A DNA stretch of 12,830 bases from CAJPQU01 sp052170475. Lineage in GTDB: Bacteria > Bacillota > Negativicutes > Selenomonadales > Selenomonadaceae. The stretch spans positions 1 through 12,830 of the forward strand of contig JBQNAL010000028.1 in the NCBI GenBank assembly GCA_052170475.1. The letters run 5' to 3'. Both the position numbers and the translations under genes were made by a program. The notes beneath the pieces are model-generated. The model saw nothing but the letters and a program-made list of their open reading frames with translations, did no database searches and had not been told where the DNA came from. Within the stretch, counting starts at the first letter, position 1. Each line of letters opens with the position of its first letter. Of the stretch, positions 6,629 through 12,830 are shown one piece after another.

Positions 6629-8020
6629 GTGGGAAATGGGAGCGACCTCGCCGTTCCTCCGAGAGGGGTGATTGCGCTGCTGTATTTTCTCATCACGTTC
6701 GCCATCATGGCGGTCAGCATCCTGCTGATCTATCGGGCGGCTCGTTTTTTCGGCCTTCAGGTGGATCGCCGGGCGCTCATTTTGTGCGCGGTGATGGCGG
6801 TGGGCGTGAATTTTGCCTCCATTTATTTATCAAATATCCTGACGCTGGATCATCTCATGGTGATCATCGGCTTGGTGCTGCTTTCCGCTGCGCTGATGAC
6901 GCTCCTCAATGAGTATCTTTTGCGGCGTCACGCCCCGGTCTTGGCGGGGGCGGAGGGGGCGCTCGCCGAGGAGGAGATGTTCTCGGCGGAGGACGAGGAG
7001 GAAGCGCCCGGTGGTTTGCTTGCGGCGTCCTTGGCGGCGGTCGGGGCGTCGGCGGCGACCGCTCTTTCGCCGCCGGAGACCGAGGCGCGGGCGGGCATGA
7101 CGCGCGAGAGGGTATTGGCGGAGGTGGTTCCCCTCGCCCTCGTGGAGGAGGCGCGGGCGGATACGGCTTCCCCCGAGGAGGCGCTTTTCTCCGCAGAACG
7201 GCCGGAGGAGGAAAAGGTTGAGGTCGCTTCGCCTGAGGAAGAGGCGCGGGTCGCGGTGCGCCGCGCGGAGGATGCGGCGCCGGATGGCGGCGCTGCGGAC
7301 GTCGTGCAGGCGGTCGAGGGCGAGGCGCAGGGCGACGCGCCTCCCACGGCGCGAGGCGGCGCGCTTACCGAGGAGGAGGCGACGGCTCCGACAGAAGACC
7401 TTTCGGCGCGAGCGCCTTCGCTGTCGCCGGATGAGCCGCGCAAGGCGCATGTGCCTAGGCATCGTCGGCTCCTTCGGGGCTTGCGCAGTGGTAAGCGTCG
7501 GTGCGCACGTTTGGAGCACGGCGTGCGGAGGGAAGAGCCCGCACGCTCGGCGTGTCCCGCACCCGCCGCCCTACGCGCGTCTTTACCCAAAGCGCCGCCC
7601 GTAGGCGTCGAATTGGCGCGTCTTACGACGCTCGACGATCATCTTGCGTACGCCTCAAAAAAGCGCGGCGAGGGCAATGGCGCGAGTGCGGTACTGGCCT
7701 ATCAGCAGGCGTTGGGCAAATTCCGCCAAGATCCCTACGCGCCCTTCATCGTCATGGAATTGGGGAACCTCTACAAGGAAAACGGCGACTACGCGGAAGC
7801 GGTCAGCGCCTATCACAGTGCTCTGCGCCTCGCGGCGGTGAAAGCGAGGCCGATGATGGCGGCGGAGTTTCAAAAGAACATCGCTTATCTCGATACCGTG
7901 CTTTTGGTTCTGTCCCGCCGCCGGATGCCAAACACCCCCTTTTCGCAAATTCCCCCGGACTGCCACCGCGAGATCGAGCGCGACTTCGCGGCGCGGCAGC
8001 CGAAAAATATAAACGCATAG
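6629..8020 (+). CDS. Membrane protein with low-complexity linker and C-terminal TPR repeats
   Basis: The 463-aa product is not a family I can name. Three hydrophobic segments (about 14-36, 48-70, 75-97) form an N-terminal membrane domain. A very long Ala/Glu-rich linker follows (about 105-325), mostly acidic but switching to Arg-rich at about 271-325. The C-terminus has TPR-like helices: GEGNGASAVLAYQQALGKF (347 on) and FIVMELGNLYKENGDYAEA with a following helix to about 401. The start is uncertain: GTG 6629 is the longest but has no clear Shine-Dalgarno, while GTG 6668 follows GAGAGGG at too short a distance. Either leaves the membrane domain intact. The downstream PRC-barrel gene has its Shine-Dalgarno over this stop codon, so the two are surely co-transcribed. 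A scaffold or assembly protein at the membrane is a guess from architecture. See the finding on a possible frame anomaly at about 7440-7600. Confidence 0.75.
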   Translation: MGNGSDLAVPPRGVIALLYFLITFAIMAVSILLIYRAARFFGLQVDRRALILCAVMAVGVNFASIYLSNILTLDHLMVIIGLVLLSAALMTLLNEYLLRRHAPVLAGAEGALAEEEMFSAEDEEEAPGGLLAASLAAVGASAATALSPPETEARAGMTRERVLAEVVPLALVEEARADTASPEEALFSAERPEEEKVEVASPEEEARVAVRRAEDAAPDGGAADVVQAVEGEAQGDAPPTARGGALTEEEATAPTEDLSARAPSLSPDEPRKAHVPRHRRLLRGLRSGKRRCARLEHGVRREEPARSACPAPAALRASLPKAPPVGVELARLTTLDDHLAYASKKRGEGNGASAVLAYQQALGKFRQDPYAPFIVMELGNLYKENGDYAEAVSAYHSALRLAAVKARPMMAAEFQKNIAYLDTVLLVLSRRRMPNTPFSQIPPDCHREIERDFAARQPKNINA

Positions 8021-8033
8021 GAGGCACATCTAC

Positions 8034-8849
8034 ATGATTAAAAAAAGCGTGGAAATTCTTAATTTGCCGATCATCAGCATCACCGAGGGGCGCGAGTTGG
8101 GCATGAGCAAGACGCTCCTCATCGACGCGAAGAACGGCGTCGTCGCGGCGATCACCATCGAGGACGAGGACTGGTACCGCGGCGTCAAGCTGCTCCCGTA
8201 TTCTTCCGTCATCGCCATCGGCCATGATGCCGTCACCATCACCTCCAGCGAGAACATCCTGACCCTTGAGGATGCCAGCGACTACGAGGCGATGATGGAC
8301 GCGAACATCCGCATCATCGGCACGAAGGCGATCACGAAGTCCGGCACCATCCAGGGCAAGGTGTCGGAGATCTACATCGGCGAAGGCGGCAAGGTGGAAA
8401 AGTGCGCCATCGTCGCGCCCGACGGGGCGGAATCGGAAATCACGGCCGAGCAGATTTCCATCTTCGGCAAGCAAGTGACGGTCATCGACCCGACGGAGGA
8501 AGAGGAAAAAAAAACTGAGCCAGTGACGGTCGCCGCGCCTGCGCCCGCGCCGAAAGTCGAGGAAAAGCCGGCCCCCGCGCCCGTGAAGGCACCGGAGCCA
8601 GCCCCCGCGCCAAAGGTGGAGGAGAAACCGGCGCCCGCACCTGAGCCAGCGAAGAGCGCCGAATCCGCCGCCGATAAGGCCACGGAGGAGCGCCACCGCC
8701 GCTTCCTCTTAGGGAAGAAGGCCGCGCGGGACATCAAGACGGACAGCGGTGTCCTCATCGTCCAGGCGGGCGGCGACATCACGGAAGAAGTTCTCCAGAA
8801 GGCGAAGCTCGCGAATAAGTTCATCGAGCTTTCCATGAATATCCAGTAA
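8034..8849 (+). CDS. PRC-barrel domain protein with Pro/Ala repeat linker
   Basis: This 271-aa soluble protein has two tandem PRC-barrel-like domains (about 1-78, with RELGMSKTLLIDAKNGVVAA; and about 82-160, with KVSEIYIGEGGKVEKCAIVA). A Pro/Ala/Lys/Glu linker (about 161-215) contains a 15-residue unit, PAPAPKVEEKPAPAP, repeated at 169-183 and 189-203. A C-terminal segment follows (about 222-271: GKKAARDIKTDSGVLIVQAG, then DITEEVLQKAKLANKFIEL). PRC-barrels are small beta-barrels used as protein-interaction or RNA-processing modules; no specific partner is evident here. AGGAGG (8019-8024) overlaps the stop of the upstream TPR gene and lies 9 bases before the ATG, so translation is likely coupled. 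A terminator at 8862-8893 ends the unit. Confidence 0.88.
   Translation: MIKKSVEILNLPIISITEGRELGMSKTLLIDAKNGVVAAITIEDEDWYRGVKLLPYSSVIAIGHDAVTITSSENILTLEDASDYEAMMDANIRIIGTKAITKSGTIQGKVSEIYIGEGGKVEKCAIVAPDGAESEITAEQISIFGKQVTVIDPTEEEEKKTEPVTVAAPAPAPKVEEKPAPAPVKAPEPAPAPKVEEKPAPAPEPAKSAESAADKATEERHRRFLLGKKAARDIKTDSGVLIVQAGGDITEEVLQKAKLANKFIELSMNIQ
8538..8642 (+). repeat. In-frame tandem repeat, 60-bp period, coding PAPAPKVEEKPAPAP twice
   Basis: Two 45-base copies (8538-8582 and 8598-8642) encode the identical 15-residue peptide with several synonymous differences. They are separated by a related 15-base Pro/Ala/Glu segment. The synonymous divergence indicates an old duplication kept at protein level. 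Confidence 0.9.
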
Positions 8850-8861
8850 GTCGTTCCCTTG

Positions 8862-8893
8862 ACGGGCTGTCGTATCCTGCGGCAGCCCGTTTT
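8862..8893 (+). terminator. Intrinsic terminator after the PRC-barrel gene
   Basis: ACGGGCTG (8862-8869) pairs perfectly with CAGCCCGT (8883-8890) and is followed by TTTT. It lies 13 bases after the PRC-barrel stop. The VanW gene beyond must rely on readthrough or on a promoter in 8894-8960, where I see no clear hexamers. Confidence 0.85.
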
Positions 8894-8970
8894 ATCCACG
8901 GATTCGCACTTTTCCCACCGATTTCTTTTCGGCGGCTTCTTCGGCGCCGAGGACAAAGGAGTTTATCTGG

Positions 8971-10446
8971 ATGAAAAAGATTCCTCCCTTGGGTATTTTT
9001 TTGGCTTTTTGCGGATTCATTACCCTTTTGGCGGGGATCTCCCTCGCCGGCCTCGTGATCGGCTTTCTGCGGCAGGATCTCATGGCGTTTGGCGTGACCT
9101 TTGCCGGGCATCCCCTGAGCGGGCTGACGAAAGCGGAGGCGGAGCGGGAGATCGCACGCTATGTAGAGGAGAAACTGACCTCCCCTGCGCTCGTTCTCTC
9201 CTACGAGGACAAGCGTTGGGAAGCAGCGCCGGCGGACATCGGGCTTTCTGCGGACGTTTCGGCGACGGTGGCACACGCCTTTTCCGTCGGGCGGGAAGGA
9301 TCGGCTTGGCAGCGGGGGGCGGAGGTGCTTCTCGCCGCACTCCGCCAGCGGGACATCCCCTTGGCGGTGCGCGTCGATCAGGCGGCGCTCGACGCCTACC
9401 TCGCCTCCATCGAGAAAGAGGTGCAGCGGCTGCCTAAAGATGCCGTATGCAACGTGGCGAAGGACGGCAAGGTGCTTCGCCACGAGGCGGTCGAAGGGCG
9501 GAAGCTCGATGCTGCGGCTTTGGCGGACGAAATCAAGCCGGCGCTCTATGCGCTGCGGCTCCCTGCGCGGGTCGTCCTCGCGCCCGAGACGACGCCGCCC
9601 CAGGTCACGACGGAGGACGTGGCTTTCGTGGATGCGGTGCTCGGGGTGTACACCACCTACTACGTTTCCGCCTCGAATCGCGGGGAAAACATCGAGATCG
9701 CCGCCGCGTCCCTCAATCATCGCCTCATCAAGAGCGGCGCTTCCTTCTCGTTTAACGACGTGGTCGGAAAGCGCGTGGCGGCGGCGGGGTACCTCACCGC
9801 GCCGGTCATCGTGGACGGCAAGGTCGAAGAGGATTTTGGCGGCGGCGTCTGCCAGGTCAGCTCCACCCTCTACAACGCGATCCTCTTAGCGAACCTCACG
9901 CCCACGCAGCGCGTGCCGCACTTTTATCCCTCGTCCTATGTTCCTGCCGGGCGGGACGCCACCGTGGCGGACGGGCAGATCGATTTCTGCTTTGAGAACC
10001 GTTTGCCCCACAGCGTCTATCTCTTGGCGGAAGCGGGGGAGGATACCCTGACCCTTCGGGTTTTGGGCTGCGCCGCCGACGTGCCGGAGGACATTTCCAT
10101 CGAAACCGCCGTCGTGGGGCCTAATCCCATCGTGGACAGCTATCGCGTCTACGAGAAAAATGGCGTGGAAACGGCACGCGAGTTCCTCTACACCGACGAG
10201 TATGACATTCCGCCGCCGGAGAAAAAGCCTGTCCCCGAAAATAGCGGCGCGGTGCAGGGGGCAGGGAATACGCCGCGCGGGGCTTCCGGGGCGGCGTCGT
10301 CATCGGCTGATGCGCCGTCGCCCCCCGCCACGGCGCCTTCAGCGCCTCTGCCGGCCGTGGCACCGGCAGAGACGGACGCCCCGTCGCCTCCCGTTCGACG
10401 AGAGCCGCCGCCCGGCGTACCCCGTCGGATCTCCGTCGCTCCTTGA
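8971..10446 (+). CDS. VanW family protein
   Basis: This 491-aa protein is anchored by one N-terminal hydrophobic segment (about 7-33), with the bulk predicted outside the membrane. Residues about 40-225 fit the peptidoglycan-binding-like region common ahead of VanW (repeated GLTKAEAEREIARYVEEK and DIGLSADVSATV patterns). The VanW core follows (about 230-375), with NRGENIEIAAASLNHRLIKS, FSFNDVVGKR and the hallmark GGGVCQVSSTLYNA (from residue 290, Cys294). Vancomycin clusters lend the family its name, but most members are unlinked to resistance and their biochemical role is unsettled; nothing here suggests a van cluster. After about residue 419 the tail is Pro/Ala/Ser-rich and probably unfolded. 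AAAGGAG (8955-8961) lies 9 bases before the ATG. The flavin reductase gene follows after 45 bases. Confidence 0.93.
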   Translation: MKKIPPLGIFLAFCGFITLLAGISLAGLVIGFLRQDLMAFGVTFAGHPLSGLTKAEAEREIARYVEEKLTSPALVLSYEDKRWEAAPADIGLSADVSATVAHAFSVGREGSAWQRGAEVLLAALRQRDIPLAVRVDQAALDAYLASIEKEVQRLPKDAVCNVAKDGKVLRHEAVEGRKLDAAALADEIKPALYALRLPARVVLAPETTPPQVTTEDVAFVDAVLGVYTTYYVSASNRGENIEIAAASLNHRLIKSGASFSFNDVVGKRVAAAGYLTAPVIVDGKVEEDFGGGVCQVSSTLYNAILLANLTPTQRVPHFYPSSYVPAGRDATVADGQIDFCFENRLPHSVYLLAEAGEDTLTLRVLGCAADVPEDISIETAVVGPNPIVDSYRVYEKNGVETAREFLYTDEYDIPPPEKKPVPENSGAVQGAGNTPRGASGAASSSADAPSPPATAPSAPLPAVAPAETDAPSPPVRREPPPGVPRRISVAP

Positions 10447-10491
10447 AGGCGGCGCGTTCCGGCTTGTCCATGCAAAAGGAGACATGATACC

Positions 10492-11001
10492 ATGGCGCAG
10501 TTTCGTGAAATTCCCCCGTCGGAGATTTCCGACAATCCCTTTACCCTCATCGGGCAGGACTGGATGGCCGTCACGGCCGCTGCCGAAGGGCGCGTCAATA
10601 CGATGACCGCCTCTTGGGGCGGTCTGGGCATCCTCTGGGGGCTGCCCGTCGCCACCATCTATGTTCGACCCCAGCGCTACACCCGGGAAATGATCGATGG
10701 CAGCAGAACCTTCTCCCTCAGCGTCTTTGACGAAGCCCACCGACCCACGCTCTCTTACTTCGGCTCGGTCTCCGGGCGGGACGCGGACAAGATCGAGGTA
10801 TCGGGACTCACCGTGGCCTATGAGCGCGAAACGCCGTACTTTGCCGAGGCGCGGCTCGTTCTCCTCTGCCGCAAGCTTTACCGCCAAGCGCTTTCGCCGG
10901 AGGATTTCGTCGATCCCGTCCTCGCCCACCAGTGGTGCCCCGACGGGGATTATCACATCCTGTACGTCGGCGCGGTGGAAAAAGTTCTCCGCCGGGAATA
11001 A
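10492..11001 (+). CDS. Flavin reductase family protein (FMN-binding split barrel)
   Basis: This 169-aa cytoplasmic protein belongs to the flavin reductase/flavoredoxin-like split-barrel family that binds FMN and moves electrons from reduced nicotinamide or other donors. Family features: N-terminal NPFTLIGQDWMAVTA, the flavin-pocket stretch NTMTASWGGLGILWGLPVAT, VRPQRYTREMIDGSRTFSLS, and C-terminal HQWCPDGDYHILYVGAVEKV. The full family length (about 165-190 aa) is present. AAAGGAG (10475-10481) is 10 bases before the ATG. It is likely co-transcribed with the VanW gene 45 bases upstream, though no functional link is evident, and it ends at the bidirectional terminator at 11016-11054. The electron acceptor is unknown; ferric iron or a small redox protein are possibilities in an anaerobe. 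Confidence 0.92.
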   Translation: MAQFREIPPSEISDNPFTLIGQDWMAVTAAAEGRVNTMTASWGGLGILWGLPVATIYVRPQRYTREMIDGSRTFSLSVFDEAHRPTLSYFGSVSGRDADKIEVSGLTVAYERETPYFAEARLVLLCRKLYRQALSPEDFVDPVLAHQWCPDGDYHILYVGAVEKVLRRE

Positions 11002-11015
11002 CCTTCTTAGGCAGC

Positions 11016-11054
11016 AAAAAAGCCTACGGGACACGTCGTTCCGTAGGCTTTTTC
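11016..11054. terminator. Bidirectional intrinsic terminator (flavin reductase/DUF438)
   Basis: AGCCTACGG (11021-11029) pairs perfectly with CCGTAGGCT (11041-11049) across an 11-base loop. Runs of A on the left and T on the right extend the stem and give a U-tract on both strands. It sits between two convergent genes, 15 bases after the flavin reductase stop and 49 bases after the DUF438 gene's stop. Confidence 0.93.
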
Positions 11055-11102
11055 GTCGTGTTTCGCCTCGGTAAAAAGGGCTGGGTCGCCGTGATGCGAC
11101 GG

Positions 11103-12587
11103 TTAGGGCGTCGCGTGGGGCGGCGCGGCGTCCTCCGCCGGGGCCTTCTCACCGAAGGCTTGGACGGCGTCAGAAAAGTCCTGCACGAGTTCCACCGTGC
11201 CGAGGTACGCCCCGCCCTTATCCCGCACGGCTAAGTAGCGCACCCCCACCGGCTTTCCCTTGATGTAGCGGTAGACGTCCATGGAATCGCGCCGCCCCGC
11301 TTTGAAATCGGAGAGAAGCTGCTCCACCATGGGCAGGACGCTCGCGGGATGGCAGTGGCGGACGTCGCTTCGGAGTGCCAATCGGGGGCGGGCGAATACC
11401 TGTCCCGGATTGGAGAAAAAGCGCTGCGTATCGTCCTTGTCGATGAAGGTGATGTCGATGGGGAGCAGGGCTAAGAGGGCGGAGAGCTCGGCAACGCTCA
11501 TCTCTCCCGTGGGGAGATGCACTTTCCCGGCCGCCATGACGGCGCGTTCCTCCGCTTCCGCAGCCGCTATGTAGGCGTCCCCCTCCGGCCACGCGGGGGC
11601 TTCGGCAAAAAAGGCGAAGCCCATGTCCGGCATATCGCGGTAGACCATGTGCCAGTCCGTTTCCGTGAAGAAGCGAAGCGTCAGGGGAAAGAGGATTTTT
11701 TCCTCCTTTTCGATCATCTCTCGGACGCGCTGGAGGAAGGCGGCGACCCGTTCCTTCAGCCCAGCGCCTCCGCGCGCGAGTTCCTTTTCCAGCGCCCGCA
11801 GTTCCGCTTTGATCTCGTCGTCCACGCCCCACATGACGCCGGAGGGGCCGGTCACGTCATAGCGATAGAGGACGGTCATGAGGAGGGTTTCCTTCTTGGC
11901 GTAGTGGGGATAAAGGCCGTTCAGCGCGTGCATCGAGGCGCGCAGGGCGGCCGTGTCTTTTTCGCAGAGCGCCGTTTCCGCTTCGGCGAGGACGCGGCGC
12001 AGCCCTTCATTCTCCGCTTCTAGTACGCGCAGGGGATGGCCGGCGGGAAGCGCCGCCATGGCCGAGGGCGCGGGCGCACTCGGGGCGCATCCTTCGCCGG
12101 TCGCTGCCGCCGCCGGGGCGATGTGGTCATGAAAGAGGGCGGCGTGAACGTCGCACAGGCGCTGCACCTCCCGAAGCGGCGTCCCGGATTTGATGAGCGC
12201 CTCTTCGGCGGCGGCGATCTCCTCTGCGGACACGCTGGCGAAATCCCGCACGAAATCCGCCCGTACCGCATCGATCGGATCGCCGGCGGAGAGCCGGGCG
12301 AGAAGCCCTTTCAGCGCTTCTTCGCGCCCTTTGGCCTCCGTTTCGCTCCGTGGCGTCGCTTCGTCCTTGAATGAAAAGCCCCGCGCCCGGAGCTTTTCGC
12401 GGATCGTTTCCATCGGGATTCCCTTCACCGCCGCTCCCTTGGGGAGGGTCATCACCCGTCCCACCACCTCCAAGGCGACGGGATTTAGGATTTCCTGAAA
12501 TCCGATCTCTGCCATCGCCTGTCGAAGTTCGGGAAATTCCTTCACCAATTCCGTTACTGTCTTCGTTACATCCAATGCTTTCTCCAT
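11103..12587 (-). CDS. DUF1858-DUF438-hemerythrin-PAS domain protein
   Basis: This 494-aa cytoplasmic protein has the standard multi-domain layout. DUF1858 (2-71: DVTKTVTELVKEFPELRQAM, VGRVMTLPKGA) comes first, then DUF438 (about 88-160: EALKGLLARLSAGDPI, ending LCDVHAALFHDHI). A hemerythrin-like four-helix bundle follows (about 180-315: HPLRVLEAENEGL, YPHYAKKETLL, VMWGVDDEIK, KEEKILFPL), then a PAS domain (about 365-475: LPIDITFIDKDDTQRFFSNP, DVRHCHP, RYLAVRDKGGAYLGTVELVQD). Hemerythrin domains bind a diiron centre and PAS domains sense ligands or redox state, so a redox, oxygen or NO-related sensor or repair role is likely. Candidate iron ligands include His184, His228 and Glu233; position 256 is Asp where a His might be expected. 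ATG 12587 is set by AGGAGA (about 12596-12601); an in-frame codon at 12641 lies beyond that site and is rejected. Monocistronic. Confidence 0.93.
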   Translation of the reverse strand: MEKALDVTKTVTELVKEFPELRQAMAEIGFQEILNPVALEVVGRVMTLPKGAAVKGIPMETIREKLRARGFSFKDEATPRSETEAKGREEALKGLLARLSAGDPIDAVRADFVRDFASVSAEEIAAAEEALIKSGTPLREVQRLCDVHAALFHDHIAPAAAATGEGCAPSAPAPSAMAALPAGHPLRVLEAENEGLRRVLAEAETALCEKDTAALRASMHALNGLYPHYAKKETLLMTVLYRYDVTGPSGVMWGVDDEIKAELRALEKELARGGAGLKERVAAFLQRVREMIEKEEKILFPLTLRFFTETDWHMVYRDMPDMGFAFFAEAPAWPEGDAYIAAAEAEERAVMAAGKVHLPTGEMSVAELSALLALLPIDITFIDKDDTQRFFSNPGQVFARPRLALRSDVRHCHPASVLPMVEQLLSDFKAGRRDSMDVYRYIKGKPVGVRYLAVRDKGGAYLGTVELVQDFSDAVQAFGEKAPAEDAAPPHATP

Positions 12588-12626
12588 GTTTCTGTCTCCT
12601 ATCGTTATGGGTTGTTTTCTCTGCGG

Positions 12627-12645
12627 GCGCGTGAGGCGCACGCGC
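12627..12645. other. GC-rich hairpin in the leader of the DUF438 gene
   Basis: GCGCGT (12627-12632) and ACGCGC (12640-12645) are perfect inverted arms around a 7-base loop. It lies in the transcribed leader between the promoter near 12690 and the start at 12587. It has no U-tract and may affect mRNA stability or translation. Confidence 0.5.
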
Positions 12646-12688
12646 TTCGCTTCGATTGCCGTCCTTCCGTGGGTCAGGATATATTCAT

Positions 12689-12697
12689 ATTATACCA
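12689..12697 (-). promoter_or_regulatory. Extended -10 promoter for the DUF438 gene
   Basis: On the minus strand TGGTATAAT gives a perfect -10 (TATAAT, 12689-12694) with an upstream TG element. No good -35 sits at 16-18 bases, as is typical of extended -10 or activator-dependent promoters. The leader to 12587 is about 95 bases. Confidence 0.65.
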
Positions 12698-12782
12698 AAC
12701 AGGGAAAGAGCGAGGCGGTTTCCTTTGGTACAAAATCTAAACTTAAGGGAAGCGATGCGTGTGAGAAACGGTGGCAGATTGC

Positions 12783-12814
12783 AAGTTTAATTGTCGCATC
12801 GTTGTGTTAAACTT
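12783..12814. promoter_or_regulatory. Inverted repeat AAGTTTAA-N16-TTAAACTT, possible operator
   Basis: Perfect 8-bp arms at 12783-12790 and 12807-12814. A further half-site TAAACTT lies at 12738-12744, and a second inverted pair CGATGCG/CGCATCG (12753-12759 and 12795-12801) interlocks with them. The region is AT-rich, non-coding and upstream of the extended -10 promoter, which suits regulator binding. It could equally serve a gene beyond the right edge. Confidence 0.4.
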
Positions 12815-12830
12815 TACCCCTCATGCAACA

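Noticed and set aside
6530..6667. Possible riboswitch or attenuator in the leader of the TPR gene
   Set aside because: Only a 4-bp hairpin before a T-run is visible, and no known riboswitch core was recognised.
7501..8037. Plus-strand 178-codon frame overlapping the TPR gene and the PRC-barrel start
   Set aside because: The TPR repeats and coupled Shine-Dalgarno support the other frame. Only the short 7440-7600 stretch looked odd enough to report.
7803..8696. Minus-strand open frame of 297 codons opposite the PRC-barrel gene
   Set aside because: It is antisense to a well-supported gene, has a repetitive Arg/Asp/Gly composition and no Shine-Dalgarno. It is a by-product of the high-GC codon pattern.
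8821..9720. Minus-strand 299-codon open frame opposite the VanW start
   Set aside because: It crosses a clear terminator and the Shine-Dalgarno of the VanW gene, and its product is Arg/Gly-rich without recognisable domains.
8971..10446. VanW gene as a sign of vancomycin resistance
   Set aside because: No vanH, vanA/B, vanX, vanY or vanRS genes are nearby, and VanW-family proteins are widespread without any resistance cluster.
1..12830. CRISPR arrays, tRNA/rRNA genes, insertion sequences or phage genes
   Set aside because: No spaced direct repeats, no cloverleaf or rRNA segments, and no transposase or integrase motifs were seen. The only tandem repeat is the in-frame Pro/Ala linker repeat.

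Overview
The window is a compact, GC-rich (visibly well over 55% G+C in genes) bacterial chromosome segment. Shine-Dalgarno sites are strong and near consensus (AGGAGG/AAAGGAG), promoters resemble sigma-A sites, and U-tracted stem-loops close most transcription units. The families present (VanW, PRC-barrel, a DUF1858-DUF438-hemerythrin-PAS protein, a flavoredoxin-like flavin reductase, a class II aldolase) suggest an anaerobic, high-GC member of the Firmicutes lineage. Negativicutes is my first guess, but no marker gene in the window proves it.

Layout, left to right. (1) Bases 69-1902, minus strand: a two-gene unit with an unrecognised acidic single-pass membrane protein (1222-1902) followed by a NagZ-like GH3 lipoprotein (69-1208). 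(2) Bases 2026-5651, plus strand: a divergent promoter, a 68-aa membrane/coiled-coil protein, a stem-loop, then two membrane proteins with cysteine-free HMA-like domains and an atypical P1B-type ATPase. The last two genes overlap by ATGA. (3) Bases 5726-6361, minus strand: a class II aldolase that faces the ATPase across a bidirectional terminator. (4) Bases 6498-8849, plus strand: a membrane/TPR protein with a long low-complexity linker, then a PRC-barrel protein whose Shine-Dalgarno overlaps the upstream stop codon. (5) Bases 8971-11001, plus strand: a VanW-family protein and a flavin reductase. (6) Bases 11103-12587, minus strand: a DUF438/hemerythrin/PAS protein, convergent with the flavin reductase on a second bidirectional terminator and driven by an extended -10 promoter near 12690. 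Upstream of it lies an AT-rich region with nested inverted repeats.

The most interesting unit is 2105-5651. The ATPase has all the P-type catalytic motifs, but the usual metal-site CPC is replaced by Phe-Ser-Cys, and none of the HMA-like domains has CxxC. A non-canonical P1B ATPase with accessory HMA-like membrane proteins resembles the fez loci (P1B-6 ATPase FezB) that build ferrosome iron-storage organelles in anaerobes. I propose this as a candidate ferrosome or related metal-handling locus. The assignment is an inference from motifs and gene order, not from any database search. The other genes look like ordinary envelope, redox and sugar-phosphate functions.
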